A stretch of 64,000 bases of DNA from Methylobacterium bullatum. Lineage in GTDB: Bacteria; Pseudomonadota; Alphaproteobacteria; Rhizobiales; Beijerinckiaceae. Within the stretch, counting starts at the first letter, position 1. Each line of letters begins with the position of its first letter. A model generated the notes under the pieces. The model had not been told where the DNA came from and did not search any database. It saw nothing but the letters and a program-made list of their open reading frames with translations. The DNA lies in contig LR743504.1 in NCBI GenBank assembly GCA_902712845.1, forward strand, positions 3,818,001 to 3,882,000. Direction: 5' to 3'. This document shows, piece by piece, positions 1 to 7,537 of this stretch. The position numbers and the translations under genes were made by a program.

Positions 1-2
1 CC

Positions 3-209
3 ATCGACCTGACCGGCCACGACCTCGTGACGATCGACGTGCAGCCCATCATTGTGTCCCAGCCGGAATTCGACGTCGTGCCCGACCCGGTGCGGATCGA
101 TATCGGCGCGTCGCTCGCCGGAGAGGCCGATGCGGTCCTAGACGCGATTCCCGACGCCCTCATCGCCAGCTATCGCGCCGACCGCGACAGGATGCGCCTC
201 GCCGCCTGA
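3..209 (+). CDS. C-terminal end of an unidentified protein (partial)
   Basis: The frame is open from the window edge and stops at TGA 207-209, so only the last 68 codons are visible. The visible part is acidic, contains the word DVVPDPVRIDIG and ends in RDRMRLAA. I do not recognise a family in it. An ATG at 27 lies inside this frame, but reading continues upstream without a stop, so it is more likely internal than the true start. The next gene begins 64 bp downstream on the same strand. Confidence 0.45.
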   Translation: MDLTGHDLVTIDVQPIIVSQPEFDVVPDPVRIDIGASLAGEADAVLDAIPDALIASYRADRDRMRLAA

Positions 210-273
210 CCGGGAGCGGCCATCCGGCGCCATGATCGTCGCCCCTTCGCCCTCATCCGGGTATGAGGGCGGC

Positions 274-1167
274 ATGACAGGCACCGACACCAGAGCCGTT
301 CTCGCCGGCCTCGCCCCCGTGGCCGCCCTGGTGGGCTCGATCCTCTCTCTCGTGATCGGCACCTCCTTCGCCAAACGGCTGTTCCCGGTGATCGGCGCGG
401 AGGGCACCTCGGCTTATCGCGTCACCCTGGCGGCGGTGCTGCTGCTCGCCGTATGGCGGCCCTGGCGCCGGACCCTCGGCCGGCGTGATGCCGGTGTGGT
501 GGTGCTCTACGGGCTCGTGCTCGGCGGCATGAACCTGCTGTTCTACCTTTCCCTGCGGACGATCCCCCTGGGGCTCGCCATCGCCATCGAGTTCGTCGGG
601 CCGCTCCTCGTGGCGGTGGCCTCGTCGCGGCGCGCCGTCGATCTCGTCTGGGTGGCGCTCGCCATGCTGGGGCTGTGCCTGCTCCTACCCCTGGATCGGG
701 CGAGCTCCGGCCTCGATCCCGTCGGCGTTGCCTGTGCGCTGGGCGCGGCCCTGTGCTGGGCGCTCTACATTCTCGTCGGCCAGAGGGCGGGGCACCTCCC
801 CGGCGGGCAGGCGGTGGCCCTCGGCATGAGTGTCGCGGCCCTGGTGATCCTGCCCTTCGGCATCGCTCAGGCGGGCATGGCGCTGCTCTCGCCCTCCCTC
901 GTCGTGGCCGGCCTCGCCGTGGCGATCCTGTCGAGCGCGATCCCGTATTCCCTGGAGATGGTGGCCCTGCGGGGCCTGCCGCGCCAGACTTTCGGCATTC
1001 TGTTGAGCCTCGAGCCGGTCTGCGGCGCGCTCGCCGGCTTCCTCATCCTCGGGGAGCGCCTGACCCTCCTGCAGGGGGCTGCCATCGCCTGCATCATGGC
1101 GGCCTCGGTGGGCAGCACCGTGGGGGCGTATCGGGCGAAACGACAGGATCTGCGTCAAGCCGGATGA
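274..1167 (+). CDS. EamA-family (DMT superfamily) transporter, RhtA-like
   Basis: An inner-membrane protein of about 297 residues made of ten hydrophobic segments in two repeated halves, the usual size and layout of EamA/RhtA exporters for amino acids or related metabolites. Recognisable words are PLGLAIAIEFVGPL in the first half and SSAIPYSLEMVALRGLP, LSLEPVCGALAG and LGERLTLLQ in the second; the LEPV...LGE pattern is typical of the family. I prefer ATG 274 because GAGGGC lies just upstream; an in-frame ATG at 232 would add 14 residues without membrane character. It is monocistronic. The substrate cannot be told from sequence. Confidence 0.85.
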   Translation: MTGTDTRAVLAGLAPVAALVGSILSLVIGTSFAKRLFPVIGAEGTSAYRVTLAAVLLLAVWRPWRRTLGRRDAGVVVLYGLVLGGMNLLFYLSLRTIPLGLAIAIEFVGPLLVAVASSRRAVDLVWVALAMLGLCLLLPLDRASSGLDPVGVACALGAALCWALYILVGQRAGHLPGGQAVALGMSVAALVILPFGIAQAGMALLSPSLVVAGLAVAILSSAIPYSLEMVALRGLPRQTFGILLSLEPVCGALAGFLILGERLTLLQGAAIACIMAASVGSTVGAYRAKRQDLRQAG

Positions 1168-1234
1168 GCGACGAAAACATAATCCCTGCAGTCTATTGCA
1201 GGCGTTCGTTCCTGCAGTCGATGAAGATGTGAAC

Positions 1235-1324
1235 CGCTGACGCTCCTGGCGCCCGGAAAAAGTGTCGGCACCGACGGGGGCGGGAAAAGCCGCGCCCCTT
1301 CCCCGGACGGCTGGAGCGTCAGCG
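1235..1324. repeat. 12-bp inverted repeat in the EamA-nadK intergenic region
   Basis: CGCTGACGCTCC at 1235-1246 is repeated exactly in inverse at 1313-1324, enclosing a second GC-rich hairpin near 1276-1298. It lies between two convergent genes and could end transcription from either side, although there is no clear T-run. The rest of the 1168-1346 gap holds nothing else I can name. Confidence 0.4.
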
Positions 1325-1346
1325 CGAGACGTCGCGCAACGTCAAG

Positions 1347-2117
1347 TCAGCCGAACTGTTCGCGAAGAATCCGCTCGTCGAGGCTGTGGCCGGGATCGTG
1401 GAGGAGGGTGAGGTCGGTCTTGAGGTCGAGCCAGGTCTCCACCGTGCAGACCCGGCGGAACTCGGTGTGGTCGGCCACCGCGGCCACCGGGCGATGCGCC
1501 GCGTCGAGCACCTCCACCTGGATGCGGGCGTGATCCGGCAGCAGGGCGCCGTGCCAGCGCCGGGGGCGGAAGGCCGAGATCGGGGTCAGCGCCAGGAGCC
1601 GCGAATTCAGGGGCAGGATCGGGCCACCCACCGAAAGGTTGTAGGCGGTGGAGCCGGCGGGCGTGGCGCAAAGCACGCCGTCGGCGATGAGCTCGGGCAG
1701 GCGCACATGTCCGTCCACGGAGATCTTCAGCTTGGCGGTCTGGTGCGTCTGACGCAGCATGTAGACTTCGTTGATGGCGCGCGCCGAGTGCCGGCGCCCC
1801 TCCACGTCCACCGCCTCCATCATGAGCGGGTGGATGGTACTGCGCTTGGTGCTCTCCAGCCGTTCGAGGAGGTTGTCCTCTCGGTACTCGTTCATCAGGA
1901 AGCCGACGGTGCCGCGGTTCATGCCGTAGATCGGCGTGCCGGCCAGCATGAAGCGGTGCAGCGCCTGCAGCATCAGCCCGTCGCCGCCGAGCGCCACGAT
2001 CACGTCGGCCTCTTCGGGGGCGACGCTGTCGTAGCGTCGCATCAGCGTGTCCGCCGCGCCGCGCGCATCGGCGGTGGGGCTCGCGATGAAGGCGATCCTC
2101 TGGAAGCGCCGCGCCAT
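1347..2117 (-). CDS. nadK: NAD kinase
   Basis: Phosphorylates NAD to NADP in the cytoplasm using ATP or polyphosphate. The hallmark GGDG motif is present ([13 protein letters not shown], about residues 42-54), followed by the NxGxxGFL-type stretch [13 protein letters not shown] and the glycine-rich [12 protein letters not shown] segment that contacts the nucleotide. At 256 residues it has the normal bacterial length. I chose ATG 2117 ([10 protein letters not shown]); a longer frame to 2165 adds a stretch with no family similarity. It is divergent from cutA, 86 bp away. Confidence 0.92.
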   Translation of the reverse strand: MARRFQRIAFIASPTADARGAADTLMRRYDSVAPEEADVIVALGGDGLMLQALHRFMLAGTPIYGMNRGTVGFLMNEYREDNLLERLESTKRSTIHPLMMEAVDVEGRRHSARAINEVYMLRQTHQTAKLKISVDGHVRLPELIADGVLCATPAGSTAYNLSVGGPILPLNSRLLALTPISAFRPRRWHGALLPDHARIQVEVLDAAHRPVAAVADHTEFRRVCTVETWLDLKTDLTLLHDPGHSLDERILREQFG

Positions 2118-2203
2118 GGATGATCGTCCGCTCGTGTTGACGCCGGGCTTCGCCGCGCGCCTCATTCCCCTCGGAACAGGCCGCTGACCCGGAGACCCAT
2201 AGC

Positions 2204-2524
2204 ATGGAGCGTCCGCTTCTCGTCTACACCACCTTTCCCGATGCCGAGACGGCGCTGGCCATCGGCGAGGAACTGGTGCGCGGGCGGCTCGCCGCCTGCG
2301 TCAACGTCCTGCCGGGAATGCGGTCGGTCTATGCCTGGAAGGGGGCGGTGGAACGGAGCGAGGAGGTCGTCGCCATCCTCAAGACCCGGGAGGGGCTCGC
2401 CGATTCCCTTACCGCCGCGCTGAAGCAGCGCCATCCCTACGAGACGCCGATCATCCTGCATCTCGCCGCGAGCGGGGCCGATGCCGACACCGCCTCGTGG
2501 ATTCTCGCGGAGACCGGCGGCTGA
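2204..2524 (+). CDS. cutA: CutA1 divalent-cation tolerance protein
   Basis: A small cytoplasmic trimeric protein of 106 residues linked to copper/divalent cation tolerance. Family words are all present: [11 protein letters not shown] near the N-terminus, [15 protein letters not shown] (the AACVN core), [16 protein letters not shown] (Y-x-W-x-G with EE) and [10 protein letters not shown]...HPYETPIIL. Length and motif order match the family. It converges on a small minus-strand gene, with a terminator-like palindrome between them. Confidence 0.93.
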   Translation: MERPLLVYTTFPDAETALAIGEELVRGRLAACVNVLPGMRSVYAWKGAVERSEEVVAILKTREGLADSLTAALKQRHPYETPIILHLAASGADADTASWILAETGG

Positions 2525-2556
2525 GGCGCGTCCGATCGCCATCCCGCCGGGCCATG

Positions 2557-2579
2557 AAAAACCCCGCCGCGGCGGGGCC
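2557..2579 (-). terminator. Rho-independent terminator for the small minus-strand gene 2627-2794
   Basis: Read on the minus strand, a GC-only palindrome (CCCCGCCGCGGCGGGG, 2562-2577) is followed at once by five T residues. It sits 48 bp downstream of the minus-strand stop codon. Read on the plus strand the palindrome lacks a T-run, so it serves mainly the minus-strand gene. Confidence 0.65.
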
Positions 2580-2626
2580 TGGCGGGGAGAATCCGAGGGG
2601 GAGGGGCCCGATCGACCGGTCTCGGC

Positions 2627-2794
2627 TCAAGCAGCCAGACGGTAGGACGCCTGGGCGTTGTCGTTGATGGCGACGAACATGCCGGCGGAGGTGGTGCCGG
2701 CGACCGGCGGGGCCGATTCGGGACGATCCGTGAGCAGGGCCAGGGCGGGGCCGACGGCGACGGCCGCGAGACCGAGGATGAACAGAGCGATCAT
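2627..2794 (-). CDS. Small single-span membrane protein of unknown function
   Basis: A 55-residue protein that begins MIALFILGLAAVAVGPALALL, one hydrophobic segment, followed by a short polar tail containing VAINDNAQASYRLAA. I chose ATG 2794 because AGAGAGG lies about 8 nt upstream; earlier in-frame ATGs at 2830 and 2842 lack a good ribosome site. I recognise no family. Reality as a gene is supported by the ribosome site, the hydrophobic N-terminus and the terminator downstream. Confidence 0.5.
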   Translation of the reverse strand: MIALFILGLAAVAVGPALALLTDRPESAPPVAGTTSAGMFVAINDNAQASYRLAA

Positions 2795-3021
2795 GAAGAG
2801 AGCCTCTCTTGCAACTGCAATGAAACTCATATCGCACTGCACAATGGCTTCTGGTATATTACATTCCGTATGACGGTCATGTTCCCGACGCGGATCTGCG
2901 GATGAAAGCCGTCACGCGGTCGCACGAGGAGGCAGCCGGTCATCGGGAAGGTGCGTGAGTGTCGGGATTGGGACGGGGCGGGTCGTCGTTCCGGTGCCGG
3001 ATGGACCGGGCGTAGAGCGCC

Positions 3022-3219
3022 TCAGCGATGGTTGCCGCCGGACATGCCGGGCATCAGCGGCAGCGTGTGATGCCCGTCGCCGAAGATGATGATGGATAGG
3101 GTCAGCCCTAAGGCCGCGACATACAGAACCGCGAAGAGATCGCGGTTGGCACCGGCCGTGGCGAGCACCAGGGCCGCGAACGGGATGCTCTGCAGGGCGA
3201 GGATGGCGGCGATGTTCAT
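3022..3219 (-). CDS. Small two-span membrane protein of unknown function
   Basis: A 65-residue protein starting MNIAAILALQSIPFAALVLAT, with a second hydrophobic segment (LFAVLYVAALGLTLSIIIFG) and a His/Met-bearing tail ending MPGMSGGNHR. ATG 3219 is the first start giving an all-membrane protein; the frame extends to 3372 with unlikely sequence. It lies 209 bp downstream of the antiporter gene on the same strand and might be co-transcribed. No family is recognised. The HH, M and H residues of the tail could bind metal, but that is a guess. Confidence 0.5.
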   Translation of the reverse strand: MNIAAILALQSIPFAALVLATAGANRDLFAVLYVAALGLTLSIIIFGDGHHTLPLMPGMSGGNHR

Positions 3220-3428
3220 CTCGGGCACTCCGGCGATGGCCGAGCAGAGTTGGACATGACGGCGCATGGGGCGACACGGGAGGGCGGACAGGATCGCGCA
3301 CCGTGTGGCGGGCCGGAGATGGCGCCCCTCGGAGGGACGCCATCGGGGCCGGTCGCTGAAGGAGCCGGTCATCCGCTCCTTCGGTCGTGCCGGGCTCGCC
3401 CCGCCGGTCGGACGGGGCGAGCGGTCGG

Positions 3429-4724
3429 TCAGGCATGAGCCAGGGCGCCGGCCGGAGTGACCGAGCCGTTGGCGACGTGGTGGCGCTTGAGCATCGGCCG
3501 GAGGACGGCCACGGCCAGGAACGCGGCGAAGAGATCCATGATCGCCACCGTATACAGCACCGTCGCCCAGGTGCCCGTGGCCTGCATCAGGATGTTGCCG
3601 AGCGGGACGAACAGGGCGGCGAAACCCTTGGCGCAGTAGAGCACGCCGTAGATCTTGCCGATGTGCTTGGAGCCGAACGTGTCGGCGGCCGTGGCACTGA
3701 ACAGCGAGTAGACCTCGCCCCAGGCCAGGAACACGATGCCGGAGAGGATCACGAAGGCCCAGGGGTTCGAGCCGAAGTAACCGAGAGCGACGATGCCGAT
3801 GCCCTCCATGGAGAAGGCGATGAACATCGTCTTCTCACGCCCGATCCGGTCCGAGATGTAGCCGAAGAGCGGCCGCGAGATGCCGTTCATGATCCGGTCG
3901 AGCATCAGCGCGAAGGGCAGGGCCGCCATGGCGAAGAAGTACAGGTTGACCTGGAACTCCTTCACGCCGAGATCCTGCGCGATGACGCCGAGCTGGGCCA
4001 CGGCCATCAGGCCGCCGGTGACCGTGCAGGTGAACATCAGCAGCATGACGTAGAAGACCGGCGTGCGCAGGGCTTCCCCGAGGGTGTAGTCGCGCCGGCT
4101 CTGCAGGACCTTGGTCGAGAAGATGACCTGGTCCTTGGCCGGCGCGCGCAGGCCGATGGCGGCCAGCATGATGACCCCGCCCTGGATCAGGCCGAAGATG
4201 AAGAAGGCCTGGGCGTAGCTGCCGTGCGAGATCATGCTGGCGATCGGCAGGATCGTGAGGGCCGAACCGGCGCCGTAGCCGCCCGCCGTCAGGCCGACCG
4301 CGAGGCCGCGCTTGTCCGGGAACCATTTCAGGGCATTGTTGATGCAGGTGGCGTAGACGCAGCCCACGCCGATGCCGCCGGCCACGGAGCCGAGATAGAA
4401 GCCCGTGAGCGAGGTGGCGTAGGAGTTGATGACCCAGGCCAGGCCGGTCATCAGACCGCCGAACATCACGACCCGGCTCGGGCCGTACTTATCGATGAAA
4501 TAGCCCTCGATCGGGGTCAGCCATGTCTGCACCACGACGAAGATCGTGAAAGCGACCTGGATCGCGGCGCGGTCCCAGCCGAAGGTCTTCTGAATTTCCG
4601 GGACGAACAGCGTCCAGGCGTACTGAATGTTCGCCGCCGCGACCATACAGGCCACGCCGAGGACGAGTTGGAGCCATCGCTTTGAAGGTTGCGCCGTTAT
4701 GGGCGCGGTCACGGACGTCGCCAT
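3429..4724 (-). CDS. Oxalate/formate antiporter-family MFS transporter (OxlT-like)
   Basis: A 431-residue inner-membrane protein with twelve hydrophobic segments. The sequence opens with a segment followed by QYAWTLFVPEIQKTFGW, characteristic of the OFA (oxalate:formate antiporter) family, and has FIDKYGPSRVVMFGG in the loop between TM2 and TM3, the MFS signature position. A second copy of that loop, FGYISDRIGREK, lies mid-protein. Methylobacteria use such carriers to exchange oxalate for formate. Start ATG 4724 has GGGAG about 8 nt upstream. The exact substrate is inferred from family resemblance only. Confidence 0.8.
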   Translation of the reverse strand: MATSVTAPITAQPSKRWLQLVLGVACMVAAANIQYAWTLFVPEIQKTFGWDRAAIQVAFTIFVVVQTWLTPIEGYFIDKYGPSRVVMFGGLMTGLAWVINSYATSLTGFYLGSVAGGIGVGCVYATCINNALKWFPDKRGLAVGLTAGGYGAGSALTILPIASMISHGSYAQAFFIFGLIQGGVIMLAAIGLRAPAKDQVIFSTKVLQSRRDYTLGEALRTPVFYVMLLMFTCTVTGGLMAVAQLGVIAQDLGVKEFQVNLYFFAMAALPFALMLDRIMNGISRPLFGYISDRIGREKTMFIAFSMEGIGIVALGYFGSNPWAFVILSGIVFLAWGEVYSLFSATAADTFGSKHIGKIYGVLYCAKGFAALFVPLGNILMQATGTWATVLYTVAIMDLFAAFLAVAVLRPMLKRHHVANGSVTPAGALAHA

Positions 4725-5153
4725 GAGCTTTCTCCCTGATCATGGACATGGATACTTGAGGGCTTGGAGATCGAGGCACCCCAGCGGATCGGCTCCCTCG
4801 GCCGCGGCAAGTGATCGTCAGGATCAAGAGTCGTCGGCTGGTATTCAGTATTTGGCATATCAGATGTGCTGGCAAGCACCATAATGCATGTGCGGGCGGA
4901 GATTTGTTGGGATTCCGCGAAATCTTGCCCTATAATGCCCCACGAATGAGCAGGATGTTTCATCCACCACAGCCGGGGAAATTAATCGGGACGGGGTGGT
5001 CCCGGTGGTGACGAGAAACGGGACCATCGAAGCCATCGCATTCCGAGCTGTTTGACTGGCACGGGCAGGCTATGATCGGATCCCTATCGGGGTAGACACT
5101 GTCGCGCCGCGTAGACCCGAGTATTCGATCTGCATAAATTATAAAACTAAGAG

Positions 5154-5175
5154 TTTTTGACATTTACGTCAAAAA
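5154..5175. repeat. AT-rich hairpin in the long non-coding stretch
   Basis: TTTTTGAC (5154-5161) and GTCAAAAA (5168-5175) form an 8-bp stem with a six-base loop, in the only markedly AT-rich part of 4725-5591. It may end a transcript or mark foreign DNA. The rest of 4725-5260 shows no gene; presumably it holds the oxlT-like promoter. Confidence 0.4.
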
Positions 5176-5260
5176 AAACAAACACTTGGTATACTTCGTT
5201 CCACGATCCGGCGGGTCTCGGTTTGGTCGACGCTTCATCGCGGTCACGGCGGGTCGGCCC

Positions 5261-5364
5261 TAAGCAGGTTCGCGTTGGCACGCCAACGCTTCACGCTGCT
5301 TAGCTCCTTGATGTGTCGCAGGTTTTTATCGCAGAACCGGGGACCACGTCTGCGAAACCTGCTT
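5261..5364. repeat. 104-bp dispersed element, copy 1
   Basis: The element starts TAAGCAGGTTCGC and ends with its near-perfect inverse GCGAAACCTGCTT, so it has inverted ends of about 13 bp. It folds into two hairpins: 5261-5302 (TAAGCAG...CTGCTTA around a GCGTTGG/CCAACGC stem) and about 5318-5362 (GCAGGTT...AACCTGC with an inner CGCAGA/TCTGCG stem). A second copy, about 90 per cent identical, lies at 41548-41651. It encodes nothing convincing. Confidence 0.75.
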
Positions 5365-5484
5365 GGCGGCGCGGGGAGGGGAATCGTGCGCGCGGCGGTC
5401 ACCCGGAAAAGCGGACGGGAGACGCCGCCGCTCGGAAAGCCGGCTTCGCCTACGGCCGGCGCAGGGGGCGACTGATACCAAGTC

Positions 5485-5518
5485 TCACTGACCCTGACCT
5501 ATGGGTCAGGGTCAGTGA
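5485..5518. repeat. Perfect 15-bp stem with four-base loop
   Basis: TCACTGACCCTGACC (5485-5499) is followed after TATG by its exact reverse complement (5504-5518). It lies between dispersed element copy 1 and the 3' end of the carotenoid operon. No T-run follows on either strand. Confidence 0.6.
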
Positions 5519-5555
5519 AGTCCGGCGGACGACCGCCGCCGCGCCGTCGCGCGGG

Positions 5556-5588
5556 CAGACCTCGATGAGTCAGACCCATCGAGGTCTG
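5556..5588 (-). terminator. Stem-loop at the 3' end of the carotenoid operon
   Basis: CAGACCTCGATG (5556-5567) pairs exactly with CATCGAGGTCTG (5577-5588) across a nine-base loop. It starts four bases past the stop codon of the last gene of the minus-strand operon, which suggests a transcript end or 3' stabiliser. There is no U-tract, so classic intrinsic termination is uncertain. Confidence 0.5.
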
Positions 5589-5591
5589 GTA

Positions 5592-6725
5592 TTACGCCCC
5601 CTTCACCGGATAGCTCCGCCCCTTCCACACCGCCGCTCCGGCGCGCTTGGGGGCCAGTAGGACGTTCCACTGGATCGCCAGGGCCACCACCACCCCGAGT
5701 GGGTGGAGGAGGATGGTCGCGACCGGCTCGTGGGTGATGAGGGTGATCGCCGCGCGGGTGGCGAGCGACACGACGAGGGCGGCGAGCGCGACGAGCCCGG
5801 CCGTGGGGGGCGCGAGACCGAAGGCGGCGGCGAGGGCGAGGACGAGCGGCAGGACATGGCCCGCGAGCAGGAGCAGCGTCCAGACCGGGAGGGCGCGGGG
5901 CGTGGCCATGCCCTCATGGGCGTTCTTCGAGAACCCGGCCCAGGATTCGGTGAAGTTGCGGTACATCCGGCAGGTGGCGAGCGCGTGCCCGGCCACGAGG
6001 TCGGTCCGATGCCCGGCATGGCGCAGGATCCGGGGCAGGAACACGCCGTCATGCAGGCGCCCGCGGATGGCGCCGTGGCCGCCGGTCTCACCGTAGACGG
6101 AGCGGTCGACGAGGACGAGCTGCCCGCAGGCGGCGCCGAGAGCCGGACGAAGCGAGGCGCGCATCATCGGCACGGGGAGGTAGCCGACGAGGAGGAAGTT
6201 GATCATCGGCACGGTGAGCCGCTCGCCGAGGCTGCGCATGATCTGACGCGGCACGGCGCTCACCAGGGCGGCCTCCGTGGCGCGGGCATGGGCGACGAGC
6301 CCCGCCGCAGCGCCGGGCGTCAGGGTGACGTCGGCGTCGATGAAGAGGAGGTGCGCGCCCCTCGCCTCGGCCGCGAGGGCGGCGCAGGCGTGATTCTTAC
6401 CCGTCCAGCCCTCGGGCAGGGAGGGAACCGGGACGAGCCGGAGCCGGGGATCGGTCTCCGCCAGGGCGCGGACGAGGCCGGCCGTGGCGTCGGTGGAATG
6501 GTCGTCCCCCACCAGCACCTCCACGGCGATGCCGGTGCTCGCCAGGGCGGCCCGCACCGTGTCGACGATGGTGCCCTCCTCGTCGCGGGCGGGGATCAGG
6601 ATCGAGACCAGCCCGTCCTGCGCCGCTTCCGGCTCCGGCGTGCGCAAGGCGATGAGGTTCGCGCACGCCAGGATGGCGGGGAGGAGGGCGAAGGCGAGGG
6701 CGACGAGCGCCAGGGCGAGGGTCAC
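5592..6725 (-). CDS. Family 2 glycosyltransferase of the carotenoid operon
   Basis: A 377-residue membrane-anchored GT-A glycosyltransferase. An N-terminal hydrophobic anchor is followed by SILIPARDEEGTI, VGDDHSTDAT and LFIDADVTL (the DxD metal/sugar-nucleotide site); hydrophobic segments near the C-terminus anchor it again. This layout resembles CruC-type and hopanoid-associated glycosyltransferases. Together with the neighbouring acyltransferase it probably glycosylates a carotenoid for later esterification. Start is GTG 6725, overlapping the acyltransferase stop by four bases (GTGA), so translation is coupled. It is the last gene of the operon. The acceptor is inferred from context. Confidence 0.75.
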   Translation of the reverse strand: MTLALALVALAFALLPAILACANLIALRTPEPEAAQDGLVSILIPARDEEGTIVDTVRAALASTGIAVEVLVGDDHSTDATAGLVRALAETDPRLRLVPVPSLPEGWTGKNHACAALAAEARGAHLLFIDADVTLTPGAAAGLVAHARATEAALVSAVPRQIMRSLGERLTVPMINFLLVGYLPVPMMRASLRPALGAACGQLVLVDRSVYGETGGHGAIRGRLHDGVFLPRILRHAGHRTDLVAGHALATCRMYRNFTESWAGFSKNAHEGMATPRALPVWTLLLLAGHVLPLVLALAAAFGLAPPTAGLVALAALVVSLATRAAITLITHEPVATILLHPLGVVVALAIQWNVLLAPKRAGAAVWKGRSYPVKGA

Positions 6726-7537
6726 GGGACTCTGTCTCTCTCGGAGCTGTGGGCCGGATCGAAGCGGCGACCAGTCAGGACGGCCCGTGCCCGGCGCCAG
6801 CCGTCATAGATTCCGCCGATACCCTTGCCGCCGGAGGTCAGGGTCGTGAAGCGGTGGGGCTCGCGGGCGATGACGTCCGCGGAGAGCCGGTCGAGGGTGG
6901 CGGTCAGGTCCGCCTCCATCCGGGCCAGCCGCTCTGGCCGGGGCAGGGCGAGGAGGTCGGCACCCCGCACCGGCGTGCCGAAGGCAGCGAAGGCTTCGGC
7001 GCCTCGTTCTTCCCAGAAGGCGTAGTCCAGGGCCAGGGGCACGAACAGCGCGTCCGGGGCGACCTCGGGGAGTCTCGCCACCCCCGCGCGCAGGTCGAGC
7101 GGGCGGGCGCGGACATCGACGAAGCGTCCCTGCGCCGTGATCCAGAGCATCTGTCCGGGCGCGCCGAGGATCGCGCGGGAATGGGCAAGGAACTGCGCCG
7201 CCCCGCGCAGCGACTCGAGATCCACCGGAAACGCGCCGATTCGCCCGAATACCGCGTATTTCTCCAGCGCCGCCGCATCGAACGGGGCGTGGCTCGTCCG
7301 CTCGGGAAACAGGCGGCCGGCCAGGAGGATCACCACGGCCGCGTCCCACCACGACGGGTGATTGAGGACGACGACGACGGGGCCGGGATGGCCGGTACAA
7401 TCCGGTGCGCCCCAGCGGGCGAGCCGGAGCGCATTCATGTGCCGACGCAGGAAGCGGTCGAAATATCCGACCATGAACCGCCAGATCAGCGGCGAATGAC
7501 GGGGAGCCGGTCGGGCCGGGGACGCCGGTGGCCTCAC
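6722..7537 (-). CDS. PlsC-family acyltransferase of the carotenoid operon
   Basis: A 271-residue lysophospholipid acyltransferase-like protein. The catalytic HX4D box is NHPSWWD (His60, Asp65). A hydrophobic VVVVL run just before it and the stretch FVPLALDYAFWEERG after it fit the family. It lies between a CrtI-type oxidase and a glycosyltransferase with four-base overlaps on both sides, so the likely job is esterifying a carotenoid or its glycoside (CruD-like), not making phosphatidate. Start is GTG 7537. The substrate is inferred from neighbours. Confidence 0.75.
   Translation of the reverse strand: MRPPASPARPAPRHSPLIWRFMVGYFDRFLRRHMNALRLARWGAPDCTGHPGPVVVVLNHPSWWDAAVVILLAGRLFPERTSHAPFDAAALEKYAVFGRIGAFPVDLESLRGAAQFLAHSRAILGAPGQMLWITAQGRFVDVRARPLDLRAGVARLPEVAPDALFVPLALDYAFWEERGAEAFAAFGTPVRGADLLALPRPERLARMEADLTATLDRLSADVIAREPHRFTTLTSGGKGIGGIYDGWRRARAVLTGRRFDPAHSSERDRVP

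Noticed and set aside
3387..4685. Long plus-strand open frame opposite the antiporter gene
   Set aside because: High GC makes the complementary strand of real genes open; composition is His/Asp/Arg-rich with no motif, while the minus strand gives a clear transporter.
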